A stretch of 64,000 bases of DNA from Blastomyces gilchristii SLH14081 (GCF_000003855.2 NW_003101678.1:681493-745492), one strand, 5' to 3'. Positions 49,200-61,246 are shown, counted from the first letter of the stretch. Numbers and translations are program-made. The notes: generated by a model from the letters alone, not told the origin.

Positions 49200-50774
49200 G
49201 ATTCAGATGTCAGCTTTAAGACTCTTAAGAAGGCTGTTACTGACTCTGTCTGTAACTTCTTAAATTTCTATTTTAATTTATCTGAACAGTTTATCTGAAG
49301 ATGTTCTGATTTAGAACAGATGAAGCAGAGTTTCTTTTTCTTAATCTTTCTATTATACACTCTGTTTATAGAAGCTTATGAAGCTCTCTCTCTCTACTCA
49401 GCAGTCAGATATAAATCTCTCTATATCTTATCATCTTTTTCTGATAAATCTGTTCTCTGTTATTCTGATTCTTATAGAGCTGATCAGTGATTCACTCTCT
49501 ACAGATCTGTGACTCTCACAGTGATCTGTAAGTAATGAATAAGAGTCATCAGTTTCTTCAGAGTCAAGAGCTTAGAGTCTTACTTAATAAGCTTGTTCTG
49601 TATATCTTTATTCAGTCTCTTTATAAATATCATCATTCAGGTCTTGTTTCAGAGCTCTATTGTTACAGAACTTAATTCATATCACAATTTCATAAAGTGC
49701 TGTGAGTAGTCTTCATCAGATTTCTCACCTCTTTTTCTAATATTAATAATTACAGCTCAGATATTCTCTGTTCAGCTTATAAAGTCTCTCAACTTATTCT
49801 TTAGATAGGTCTTGATTATTATTATTATTATTATTATTCTTTCATTATACTCATATGCAAGTGGAGCTTATGATGAGTTCTTGCGTGATGTTAAATACAG
49901 GTCAAGTGTTAATTATACAGGAGGAAATACAGGTGTTGAGACCACGTCAAGATAACAAGAACATAGGAAAATACAAAGGAGTGACAATTAGATACATGCG
50001 ATAATAACTTCCCAGCCCAGGAACATAGAGCGATTCATTGAAGCGATTTGTACACCTCTGTATTTATTAGGAACCTGAGGTGCTTGAGTTCCGGATTTAA
50101 TGTATCCCCTGCGGGTTTCGAACCCACGCGCCTTGGTTTCCCACGCCAAGGCGCTACCGGGTGGCCGCATTAACCATTCGGCCACCGGGGCAGATAGGTC
50201 TTGAGAACAGATCAGTGAAATCTCTTATAATTATTCTCTAGATAGTTCAGCCAGTTCTTGACTTCAGTGTAATAGAGGCCTGTTATTACATAGATAACAG
50301 CTTCTTCATCTTTCATATCACACAGCTGAGCTTGTGAGTCAATTTCAAATACAAACTTGTAAAAGCTTTTATAGATTGTGATTTGATAAGTGATCTTAAG
50401 TAATTATAGCTTAAGAAAGTTTCTTTTTGATTTACAGATGTCTCTGAAGATCATGTCTAGAGACTCAGTTTAAAAGTGTTTACAAATAGTAAGTATTTCT
50501 TGTAGAAAAATAACTTAGTTCTGCAGAAGATGCTCAAGAATGTTCTTCACTGAGATTGATTTATTTATGAGTTCAGAGAATTCCTCTATCACAGATGCAG
50601 AGAATAATGTTTCATGAGTAATTAATAAGTTCTCTGAGACTTCTTTCATGAGAATTATTCATGATTCAGATAGCTACTTCTAAGTGTCTGTAGTAGAGTT
50701 TGCAGAGATTAAAGCATGTAAGTTTCTAGTTCTTTCAGTTATAATAGATGATTACTGACTGACTGAGCTTGAAA
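49200..50774 (-). pseudogene. Gypsy-2A gag relic with CCHC zinc knuckle
   Basis: A zinc knuckle CFICSKSEHLQINC (CX2CX4HX4C, all four ligands intact) lies at 49286-49326. The frame is otherwise broken and is interrupted by the SINE at 49816-50191. Confidence 0.7.
49816..50191 (-). mobile_element. SINE-f copy 2
   Basis: 376 bp on the minus strand, flanked by perfect 13-bp repeats AGATAGGTCTTGA (49803-49815 and 50192-50204). A-box TGGCCGAATGG (50174-50184), B box GGGTTCGAAACCC (50113-50125), 3' end TATAATGAAAG-(AAT)n. Differences from copy 1 are almost all transitions. The sequence remains CpG-rich although it sits in deeply mutated gypsy DNA. Confidence 0.92.
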
Positions 50775-51032
50775 TGTAAGAATAAGTGCTCATAGACAAT
50801 TATTCAGATGTTTGCAGCTTGATGTAATATGTACTGTTAACTACTAGAAGTATTTACAGTAGAAAGATAAAATATAGAGATTAAATATATAATAGCATTC
50901 AAGCTGAGTTATGAATAGTATTCATAAACTCCAGTCTATATAGTTGTGTGTAGTCAAGGGCCGCTAGCCCTATTGGTTACACGAGAGATAGAAATAGAGG
51001 TAAAGAATCCGCAAGGAGCGGGATTTCTTACA
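50775..51032 (-). repeat. Gypsy-2A 5' LTR
   Basis: 258 bp. Outer (right) end keeps GGCCGCTAGCCC and GGAGCGGGATTTC; the inner end is mutated. It is the best copy for the family's LTR start, TGTAAGAAATCCCGC on the minus strand. Confidence 0.95.
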
Positions 51033-52994
51033 ACTAATAATATTTAACTCTGATTATAAAACAGTTATTAAAGCTGACTTCTCTGACTATATTATAGAAA
51101 GAGCTATATTATAATATAATAATGAAGATGTTTTATAATCATATATCTTCATGTCTAAGAAACTGAGTTCTGCTGAATACAACTATAAAATCTATGATAA
51201 GAAACTTCTTACAATTATACACTGTCTAGAAGAATAAGACTCTAAACTCTGAAGTATCTCTGAATTTGAGATAATCACAGATTATAAGAATCTCAAGTAC
51301 TTTACAACTATCTATAAACTCACTGAATAATAGATATAATAATCTGAGTTTTTAAACTGTTTTCATTTTATAATACACTATCATTTCAGCAGTCAGAACT
51401 TAATAACAGATGCTCTCTTATAATAAGAGTAAGATATACCTTTTAATATAACAGACATCTGTTAAATAAACTGAGAACATTAGCTTCTAGATCTGAAGAT
51501 ATTAGTTAATTAAGATAAAATAACTCATGACACTATATACACTTCTCTGATTAGAACACTCTCTCTCTGAACTATCACTGACACTGATACTGATACTAAC
51601 ACTGATACTGACACTGATATCTCAACTTCTTCTGAATCTACACTGAATGAATTATAATATATAACAGCTTAAACTGATAAACTTCTTCAAGTACTTACTG
51701 AAGCAGTATATTAAGAAGTACTCTGATTCTTCTCAGAACTATATATAAGAATTAACATCTCAGAATGCTTAATTAATAATAATAATACTTTACAGTTCTG
51801 TGAATAATATTAGATCTCTTACTCTGAATTCTTATATATTCAAATAATATAAGAAATGCATGATTTATATATAACTGATCACTTAGATTATAAATAATTA
51901 TATTAAATAATCTCTTGAGAGTTCTATTAATCTGAGATATTAAATAGTATCAGATATTTTATTTGAAACTGTAACTATTATTCTATCATCATCTTATAAA
52001 AGAACTGTAGAAAAGATCTACTAAAATTACTTAATATTTCTAATAAAATCTGATAAGATATAGTAATTAACTTCACTGTTAATCTCTCTAAGAGTAAGAA
52101 TTATAAGAATATTCTGATTATTATAAATCAATTAAGTAAAGATATAATATTAAAATCTTATAATAAGATAAATACTGAATAAGTTACTGAAGCTTTTCTA
52201 TGAAGTTTATTCTATTAGATATATAAATTACTGAGATCTATAGTATCAGATTAAGACTGTTAATTTATAAGTACTCTCTGAATAAGAATTTATCAAGTTC
52301 TCAAGATTATATACTATTTATTAACTATTTATCACTCTGAGATCAATGATATATCAGAATGAATAATTCAGATTATAAAGAATTATCTTTATAAATTCTG
52401 TAATCACTTATAAGATAATTAATATAATCTTCTTCTATATACAGAGATTACTATCAACAGCTGAGATACTGTCTTAATAGATATAAGTTTATTCTTTCTT
52501 ATACACAGTTATTATATAAAAGTATTAAATCTTCTAGAAATTATATATTTCATACTAAATCTCTATAGTTCAATTCAGATCACTGATAATATAGTAATAA
52601 AGCTTTAAAATATCTATGACTGAGCAGAGATCTTCATAACAACTGTGAAATAAGACTAAAAGAATTAAATTAATATTCTCTGAGATTCTGCTGAGTAATA
52701 TAAGATAGAAGACTTAATATAATTGAATCTTAAGAATATACAGATTATATATTTATCTTATACACTGAATTACTGTTATATTAAGTATAAAGTGATAGAA
52801 GTTCTAGATAGTTATAACTACTATCTTAACATATTATCAGAGATTTATAATGTCTTTTATATAAGCTTACTTCACTATACTATTACTGATCTGTTCTCTT
52901 CTCAACTGATTTCTGACTGACAGCTGTCAGAGATTATAGAAGAAGATAATGAACTTGAATAAGAGATTAAAGATATTCTTGATAAGAGACTCTG
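51033..52994 (+). pseudogene. Gypsy-3A pol relic, part 2 (RNase H end, integrase, chromodomain start)
   Basis: Resumes the RNase H frame (KKLSSAEYNYKIYDKKLL) after the ACTAA duplication. Integrase core is at about 52070-52200: NFTVNL, then NILIIINQLSKD, with the first catalytic Asp as Asn. An open segment at 52723-52920 belongs to the integrase C-terminus. The chromodomain begins near 52930 (EIKDILDKRL, with TGA for a Trp) and is cut by Gypsy-1B at 52994. Confidence 0.85.
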
Positions 52995-53527
52995 TGTCAC
53001 ACCCCCGGCCGCGCCAAGGCCCCGCTGCGGTTTCACACGGCTCATCGCTTCCATGCGGATGATTTCATTCTGTCCGAACCGGTTTCCAACCACTCTATAA
53101 CATTATTCAGATATATCATAGAAAGATCTGATTAATGAATATAAAAACCTCACTTCTATATGAGGTCAGCAGATTACTCTTCCTTAACAGTGAGACACTG
53201 CTGAGATATTACTCTGACTACTCTCAGTTATAGAATGAGAGAAGAGTATTCACTCATTGTCTATATAGAATAGCTAGATGCTGACTTCTCATTAAAGAAG
53301 TCAGCAATTCATTTTTCTTCTACTAGAAAATATACAAGAGTTACTGTGTTTCTCATATAATCTTCTTAGTATACTAAGTACTATATCTGTAATATTCTCA
53401 TAATAACCCTGTAGTCTACAAGCTCACTATTTAAGCAAGATAGTCAAGCTTATTTATACAGCTTCTTAAACAACTATCTCTATATAATATCACTGACTAG
53501 TCATCACTTCAGTTCTATTATATTACA
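52995..53527 (+). repeat. Gypsy-1B 5' LTR (533 bp)
   Basis: Starts TGTCACACCCCCGGCCGCG and ends ATTACA. The first roughly 95 bp show no RIP-type loss where the 3' LTR keeps the original base. Beyond that both LTRs are mutated at different positions. Confidence 0.96.
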
Positions 53528-53599
53528 ATTTAAATTACTTAATCTGATTATAAGTTTGAATCAGTCAAGCTCTAACAGATCAATATGATCTCATATACT

Positions 53600-54620
53600 C
53601 ACACTGAGACTGACTCAATCTCACTCTCTGAGAGAAACTCTACATCATTCTCTAGAGTGTGTACATCTTTATCTCAGTAGAAATCTGAGATTTCTGAACC
53701 TGCTACATACTTTGACATGAGTTCTTCAACTGTTTTATCACTGCTGCAGTCTCTACACATCTACATCTATTATGAAGATAGAGAGATTAAGATCAGAGAT
53801 TCTCTGAGATATAAGAAAAATACATTATCTGAATTTCACAGCTTTATTCATACTCTTGAATGAAAATTTCATCTTAATCTAAGCCAGTATAATACTCATG
53901 AGATATAAGTAATATATATCATTAACCTTCTTGAAGATATCTCTGTGATTACTTGAATTATTAAGAAAAGAGAGCTTGAGTGTACTGATACTATAATAAC
54001 TTAAGAAGAATTCAAGAACTTTCTACTGAATTAAATTAAAGATTACTGTAATCACAGCTTCACAGCAGTATAGCAGTTTAACTTATTATATTAATAAGAT
54101 AATAAGAATTCTTCTGATTTCAATATAAGATTTGAAGAATATTGAGAGAAATTAACTGATGATTTGAATTAATTAAAAATATAGCTTTATCTCACAAAGC
54201 TGACTTATAAGATGCAGATAATAATATTATAATATCAGAGTTTATTAATTAATTACACTGAGCTTGTCAATCTGACTTTCTGAATCTATTTAAATAATCA
54301 ATTCTCTGAGAAAAAGGTCAATAAGATCTCTTCTAAGTAATTAATAACAGAATTTAAATAGCACTGTGATGATTTCAGTGTAGAGAAAGTAAAGAAGAAT
54401 TTCAAGTATTTTGATTCTTCACTCACTGTGAAGAAATGTTAAAAAAGATTTGACAAAGATCTCTGTTTCAACTGCAGAGCTGATAATCACTATGTCAGTG
54501 ATTATAAGAAGCTGAAGAAGAGAAGAAACTGAGAAGATATCTTCTCAAAGTTAATTTCTCTTCTGATAAATGTATCTGCAGAAGATAAAGAAGAGAAAGA
54601 AATAAAGAATTAATAATTCT
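53600..54620 (+). pseudogene. Gypsy-1B gag relic
   Basis: Damaged Gag frame ending with a zinc knuckle CFNCRADNHYVSDY at about 54455-54500, in which the last Cys ligand is Tyr (TGC to TAT-type change). Matches the Gypsy-1A gag segment. Confidence 0.75.
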
Positions 54621-57600
54621 TATATCTCTGAGTTCATGTTATAATTATAATATACATCTCAAATGAGAAGATATCAGTGAGATATCTACTTGACTTCAGA
54701 GTGAATACTAACTTTATATTCTATTTCTTTTCTTTGATGAAGAATTGAAAGAAGATAGATCTGTTAAATTATATGAAATTTACTGATGAAATAAAATATC
54801 ACTGTTTTAACATAATTCAAGTGAAGTGTGTGATCACAGACTTAGAAGAAATCTTTAAGAAAAGCAGTCTGCTTCTTCACACAGTGAATATCATAGATAA
54901 GAATATCATTCTAGATCTTCTATAATTGAGAGAAAACAATTCTCTCATTAACTGAGTTACTCAGATGTGACAATATCATCTCACTGATGAAGAGACAGTA
55001 ATAGAGAAATCTGAAAAGTTTCATTGAAAGAATCTTGAGAAAAAGACAGAGTTAATATACTGTATAACAGATAATTGAGACTTGAGAATAGATAAAGAAG
55101 TCATTACTCTTACTGTAAGATTAGCAGCAGTATTCATTATTAAAGACAGATGTATATAATATCTCTTTACAGATTTTAAGAATATCTTTTCAGAAAGAGA
55201 AGTAGTGAAGTGTTCTGATATCAAGATATAATATAAGATTTGTCTTGAAAATAGTGTAATGACACTGTACAGATCTCTTTATAACTTATCTGTAAAGAAA
55301 TTGAATGTTCTGTACAAATATCTTAAAGAAGTGCAATCAAAGAACTGAATATATTTATCAAAGAGTTCAGCAGAGATGTCTATACTCTTTATACTTAAGA
55401 AGAATAATAGATTACATCTATGTGTAGACTACAGAGATCTTAATAAGATAACAGTTAAGAATTACTATTTATTACTGTTAATTGATGAGATGATTGATTA
55501 ATTATCTGAAGCAAAGATGTTCTCAAAGATTGATATATAAGATATCTATCATAGAATCAGAGTTAACAAAGATGATGTTTGAAAAACAGCTTTTTATATC
55601 AAGTATAATAATTTTGAATATCTTGTTTTATCTTTTAATCTTTGTAACACTTCAGTCATCTTTCAGATCTATATAAATGAGACACTGCAGAGTCTTATTA
55701 ACATCTTCTGTATAATATATCTGAATAACATTTTAATCTTCTTGAAATCAGAGAAAGAACATGATATCTATGTTTAAGAAGTATTAAGTCACTTGAGACA
55801 GCATCAACTCTATATAAACACTGAAAAATACTTGTTCTATATACAGGAGATTGATTTCTTAGATTATATTATTGAGATAAACAGCATTTCAATGAATAGA
55901 AGCTGAGTCTCTGTCATTAAGAACTGATCAGTGCTGTGAATGTACTGTGAGATGTAGATATATCTAGAATTTATGAATTTCTACAGATAATTCATCTATA
56001 TCTATTCACAGATTACTGTTTCTCTTATAGATCTGTTAAAGAGAAGTGTGAAAGACAGAAAAATAAGACTGTTTATTCTCATTTAAGACACTGTACAGAT
56101 GTTTGTAAAATTGAAACAAGCTTTTATAGATGTCACAATGCTGAATCACTTTAATCTTAACTTATTCAGTCAGTGTGAGACTGATGTATCTGAGAATGAG
56201 ATCTGTGAAATCTTTTCACAGTTAACACTGAAGATCTTTCAATGTTGAAAGAATCAGAGAATAATCACTTCTGAGAAAACAGATAATGAATTGTCTGTGA
56301 GAGAAGACTTTTTCACAAAGTCTATAAAATGCTGTGAATAAAGATTAGTAATCTTCTTCTTCAAGAAGTTATTACTCATGCAGAGAAGATATAATACTTA
56401 TAATTAGAAGATGTTAGTAATTGTCAAATTCTTTAAGATCTGATGATATTATCTTCAGAGTAGTAAGTACTCAGTGTAAGTTCTCACTGATCATGCAAAT
56501 CTGTATTACTTCTTGACAATAAAGAGCTTGACAGAATATCAAGTCAGGTGAGCAGAGCTGCTTTCAGAGTATGATTTCTATATCTGATATTATTCAGATT
56601 AGCTTAACTCTGCTGACACACTGTTTAGATAATCTGATTATAATATTATTAATATAGAGAAGAATTCTATAAAAGAATCTCTATTATTACTGCAGAAGAA
56701 GCTGACTGCAGAGAATTGAGATTCTCTGAAGCTCAGAAATAGTACTAGTAAGACAGCTGTGTGACTCAGTATAGAAGATGAAAGAAAACCTGAATCTCTG
56801 CAGAGAACTGACACTGAAGATTATAAGCTTCTTATATTATATCTTACTATCATTGAATTGATAAAGAATGAAACAGTCTACAATCTTTCAACTTAACTAC
56901 TTTTGAAATTTATTGATAAGTTATAGAAGAAGAATATCTCTACTATAGCTTGAATTCAGAAGTTAAAGAAGAAAGAATCTGATTTAAACTTGAAAGAGAC
57001 AGACTCTGAGTAGAACAGTACTGCTAAGAAATCAAGTCACTGATAACTAGAAGAATGTGAACTTCTACTACTGAATAATTCAGTCTTCATTTCTTATAGC
57101 AGAGTGATGTATCAGAAGTTATTAAGAATTTATTATAATAATTCTCATACAGAGCACTTCAGGCTAGAGAAGACTGAGAAGCTTTTAAAATATAAATATA
57201 TTTAAGACAAGCTCTGAACAGATGTCAAAGAGTATATCAAGACTTATAATATCTGTTAAAGAATAAAGATTCTGTAGTATAAGTAATACAGTGAGTTAAT
57301 ATCACTGTCTATTTTAAAGAACTTATAATAGAATCTATTAATGAATTTCATAGTTGATCTGCTGAAGTTAATAAGAGTTAAAGAATATGACTCAATTTTA
57401 ATTATTATTAACTGTTTTATAAAGATAATCAAATATATCTCTACTTATAAAAAGATTAAAGCCTCTGAATTAGCTGACCTGTTTTTAGATATTATTATTT
57501 ATGATTACAGTACTCTGAAATTATTAATAACAGATTAAGAATGTCTCTTCATCAGTAAATACTGATTAGCTTTTTACTATCATCTTATAATAAGACATCT

Positions 57601-58432
57601 TCTCAGTACTGTATTTCATTCACAGATAGATGATCAGACTGAATATTAGAATCAGACACTAGAACAGTATCTTTAAACATTCTATTTATATTATCAGAAT
57701 AATTGACTCAAACATCTTCTAATCACTGAATTTATATATAATAATACAAAGAATGTAATCTTAAAGATATCTCTCTTCTATACTTATTATAAATATAATT
57801 CTTTGTTACTCAGTGACATTGCAGATGACATTTTAAAGAAAGAGATAGATAGTTAGAATATTAAACAGATACAGAGAACAGAGTATCTCTCAGTGTCAGA
57901 AGTAAAAGTGAGATTGAAACTTTTAAATAAAATTCATGAGAAGATGATGAAAAGCATCTACTATGCTCAGAAGTAACAGATAAAATACTATAATTGAAAA
58001 CATCTTTCAATGAAGTTCTTGATAGAGGATCAAGTACTACTTTTAGTAAAGAATATTAAGATAATAAGACTGTGTAAGAAGCTCAGTGAGTAGTGACTAG
58101 AATCTTTTCTAGTAACAAGAGTGATGAGTAAATAGATATATAAGTTGAAATTACTCACAGAATTAAAATCAATTTATTCTATTTTTCACATTTTCTATTT
58201 AAAGTTCTATAAGTAATATCTCAGAGCAGAGCTGTCTCAGCTGAATAATATTAAGATTGAGAGTGATACTGAATATCTTATGAAGAAAATATTGAATAAG
58301 TGAATATATTATAGCAAGCTTCAATATCTTATTAAATGAGAAGATTATTCATTATCAGAGAATTTGTAAAAATCACTTAAGTATTTAAAAAATACTGAGA
58401 AAGAGATTGTAAGCTATGAGATGACTAGTAGA
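54621..58432 (+). pseudogene. Gypsy-1B pol relic with chromodomain
   Basis: Protease site near 54690 reads LLDFRVNTNFIF in place of LLDSGANTNFI-like sequence. RT at 55380-55900 includes LCVDYRDLNKITVKNYY and IIYLNNILIF (YLDD lost). Integrase zinc-binding module at about 57100-57270 (HTEH ... NIC), core at 57341-57538 (MNFIVDL, YDSILIIIN) with Asn for the first catalytic Asp. Chromodomain at 58265-58430 (EYLMKKILNK ... KLQYLIK ... SENL). In chromoviruses this domain targets integration to heterochromatin, which fits the nesting seen here. Confidence 0.88.
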
Positions 58433-59554
58433 GACTATTCTATTATATATCAGAGATGTTGAGTAAGAAATACTGCTTGAAACTTCTTATTTTTTCTTAA
58501 ATAATTTTTTTAGAGATAATCTCATAGTGATGAGCTGATATCTTATAAGCTCTGTAGCACTCTTCTTCTATTTTCTCTTAAAGAGTTTTTTAGAAGTTTA
58601 ATAAGACTATACAAGTGTAAAATTTCTGAAGCAGTTAGAGAAAAGAGATATTTGAAATTAATAAAAAGATTAATATTATCAACTCACAGACTACTGCTAT
58701 TCTAATGAGATCACAGTCTGCTGAAAAAGTAAAAAGAGAGAATCTCAGAGTCTACTCATTAACAATTATATTCTTATTAAACTTATTCTTTATCATTGAA
58801 GTCTTCAGCACTGATATCTTTGTCTGCTGAGAAGTTAGCACTGCAGCATTATAAAGAAGCATGCTGCAGAAGAGTATACATACTGTAGAAGAGTATAAGA
58901 GATACTGAAATTATCAACTTATTAACTTACAAAGTATCTCAGTTATCTATTTCAACTGAAGTGAGATTCTCTTTAATCAGTGATTAATCTTCACAGTACT
59001 TTTAACAGCAGTGCTGACTGACTTCTTCTTAAGATTAGCTATTCTAAGATGTTTTTTCATCTCAGAGATTCATGCTTTTATCTTCTTTTATAGATAAGTA
59101 AGAGAGATCTTCTCAGTCTTGATAGAATCTGTCAATACTTAAAGCTCTGAGATTCTCACTCTATACTGCTTAAGTATCTGAGCTTTTTATCAGAGTCAAT
59201 ATAACATCTTTCTGTGAGATAATACTTATAGAGAGATAGAAGTCATTATTATAAATATAATAGAAATAACAGAAGTGAGAGAAGAGATAGATATATAAAA
59301 TCTCTCTCTTCTTCAGCTGTTTAATACAGTGTAGATAAATAATAGTACTGATCAGAGACTGCACTGAAGTCTTCTTACAGAGAGAAGATAAAGAAATCAC
59401 AGAACTCTGTGAACTTAACTTAGCAGTATTCTAAGCAGGGCTCAGACATATCATAGAAGAGAAACTATAGATTAAGCTTCTTAAAGCTGCTGTCTCTGAA
59501 ATCAAGCTCTTTCTAAGATTCTCTCTGAATAATTACACAGGGTTATATGTCACT

Positions 59555-59860
59555 GTGTTGATTGAAGAGAGGAGTGATATTGTAATGATAGTGAAGAGAG
59601 CAGAGAACAGACTGAACATAGATAAACTGACTGATAGAAGAGATGACATCTCACTGCAAGGTGCAGCTACTACTGCCACAGCTGTAAGAGATGTAGAAGA
59701 GAGAGAAGATGTGATAATAAGAGCAGTGCTTTCACAGCTTATTAATATCACTGTCTCTATCTTCAATCTAACTTTCTTGACAGTTATGAAGGCTGCAGCT
59801 GCATTACAAAGATATTTAATTACTAGAAAATGTCAGAATAAGTTCTTTATTATCTTTTAA
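59555..59860 (+). pseudogene. Post-pol reading frame of Gypsy-1B (unknown protein)
   Basis: 101 open codons in the sense direction, homologous to 654-1004 (minus) of Gypsy-1A, with the conserved stretch ISLQGAATTATAV and the hydrophobic block IFNLTFLTVMKAAAA near the C-terminus. Survival of a homologous sense frame in two separately mutated copies suggests it was coding in the parent. Antisense open frames at the same place are shadows. Confidence 0.45.
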
Positions 59861-60284
59861 GAATAATACTCTTATACACTCACTGTTGCAATTGAGAAAG
59901 AGAGAAAGAAAAATATGTTATAAAAAGAGAAAATCTTTTTAAAAAATTCTATTACTACTATTAGCTTTGTCTCTAAAATATATCACTTTTACAGAGAATT
60001 TTATATATAGAATAAAATATGATGAGAGATCTATAAGCTACTTATTAACTACATTTTTCACATCTTAAATTAATATATAAGAAACTCACTTATCACATGT
60101 TTAATTTAAATAAAGATGAGAAAAGAAAGATCTACACAGTTAGCAGAAAAACTCATCTATTTCTTTATATTATATACAGTATATGTACTGTTAATTAGTT
60201 AATAACTGTTGTTATATAACAAAGATAACTTTTAATTCAGTAATCTTAAGAGTATCAGAACTATGCTCTTAAAGAGAAGAGTAT

Positions 60285-60817
60285 TATTATACTCTCAGCT
60301 ATATCAAGACTCTGCTACAGTTTTACACAGCTTATTGCTTTTATACAGATAATTTCATTCTATCTGAACTAGTTTTCAATCACTCTATAATATCATTTGA
60401 ATATATTATAGAAAGATTTGATTGATGAATATAAGAACTTTACTTCTATATAAGATTAGCAGATTACTCTTTCTTAACAGTGAGATACTGCTAAGATATT
60501 ACTTCAGCTACTCTTATTTATAAAATGAGAGAAGAGTATTCACTCATTATCTATATAGAATAGCTAGATGCTGACTTCTTATCAAAGAAGTCAGTGATTT
60601 ATTTTTCTTCTACTAGAATATATACAAGAGTTACTGTGTTTCTCATACAATCTTCTTAGTATACTAAGTATCATATCTGTGATATTCTTGTAATAACTCT
60701 GTAGTCTATGAGCTCACTATTCAAGCAAGATAGTCAAGCTCACTTATATAGCTTCTTAAACAACTATCTTTACATAATGCTGCTGACTAGTCACTGCTTC
60801 AGTTTTATCATATTACA
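60285..60817 (+). repeat. Gypsy-1B 3' LTR (533 bp)
   Basis: Same length as the 5' LTR; aligns without gaps over its first 36 bases, where every difference is C-to-T or G-to-A. The mutated contexts are CpA, CpG and CpC. No CpT site is changed. Confidence 0.96.
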
Positions 60818-60822
60818 CTCTG

Positions 60823-60955
60823 CAGCTGCAGCTGATAATATCTTATAAAATAAATTAACTATAATTATCTGATCTAAACTCTGAGTTCTGTATTATCTGA
60901 AACTGTGATTCTTAACTGATAAGAACTACACATGATCAGAGAAGAAGAGAATTAA
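60823..60955 (+). pseudogene. Gypsy-3A chromodomain end
   Basis: Continues the frame broken at 52994 after the CTCTG duplication, then runs to the 3' LTR. Short and degenerate; identified by position and reading-frame continuity. Confidence 0.55.
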
Positions 60956-61246
60956 AGTGACAGACTATACTTAATCATTATATAGACTATTTCTTTACAC
61001 TTCATAGATTCTGCTGAAAGCTTCAATTCTCAGTCATTCTTAATTGCTAATTCTTGACTGAAAAACTCACTGAATTTCTATTCTTCTGCTCTGAAGCTTC
61101 ATTACATATATACTATATACACATATAAATATTCACTCTGATCACTGATTCTCACATCTTCTCTTTCTTTTCCTTCTTTAACATTTTTCACTTTGTTATA
61201 TAAGACCTATTTATTATACCGATCTATTCGGCGTAGGCCTCTTACA
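60956..61246 (+). repeat. Gypsy-3A 3' LTR (291 bp)
   Basis: Outer end keeps ACCGATCTATTCGGCGTAGG. The start of this LTR is mutated compared with the 5' LTR; the first base is A instead of T. Confidence 0.94.

Larger units (their letters stand above)
43394..51032 (-). mobile_element. Gypsy-2A, complete LTR retrotransposon with a SINE inside
   Basis: LTRs of 258 bp at 43394-43651 (3') and 50775-51032 (5'), flanked by ACTAA at 43389-43393 and 51033-51037. Read on the minus strand: gag (about 50700-49200), pol (49100-45200), post-pol frame (45100-43700). Inserted in Gypsy-3A RNase H. SINE-f copy 2 sits in the gag region. About 7.25 kb without the SINE. Family membership of the fragments at 34165-36996 and 36997-40078 is clear from colinearity. 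Confidence 0.95.
52995..60817 (+). mobile_element. Gypsy-1B, complete chromodomain LTR retrotransposon (7.8 kb)
   Basis: LTRs of exactly 533 bp at 52995-53527 and 60285-60817, flanked by CTCTG at 52990-52994 and 60818-60822. Order on the plus strand: gag (zinc knuckle about 54455-54500), protease (about 54690), RT (55380-55900), RNase H (about 56080-56700), integrase (57090-57750), chromodomain (58265-58430), post-pol frame, 3' LTR. Inserted in the chromodomain of Gypsy-3A. All frames broken. Confidence 0.96.
40079..61246 (+). mobile_element. Gypsy-3A, complete chromodomain LTR element hosting two nested elements
   Basis: LTRs of 291 bp at 40079-40369 and 60956-61246, flanked by CTATT at 40074-40078 and 61247-61251. 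Coding order on the plus strand: gag, protease, RT (42540-43060), RNase H, integrase, chromodomain. Gypsy-2A (43394-51032) interrupts RNase H and Gypsy-1B (52995-60817) interrupts the chromodomain. Removing them restores a continuous element of about 5.7 kb. It is itself inserted in the 3' LTR of Gypsy-2B. Confidence 0.95.

Noticed and set aside
50100..50191. Functional tRNA genes at 13867-13957, 16963-17040 and 50100-50191
   Set aside because: A and B boxes are present, but the arms do not give a standard cloverleaf with an assignable anticodon, and each is the 5' end of an inserted element.
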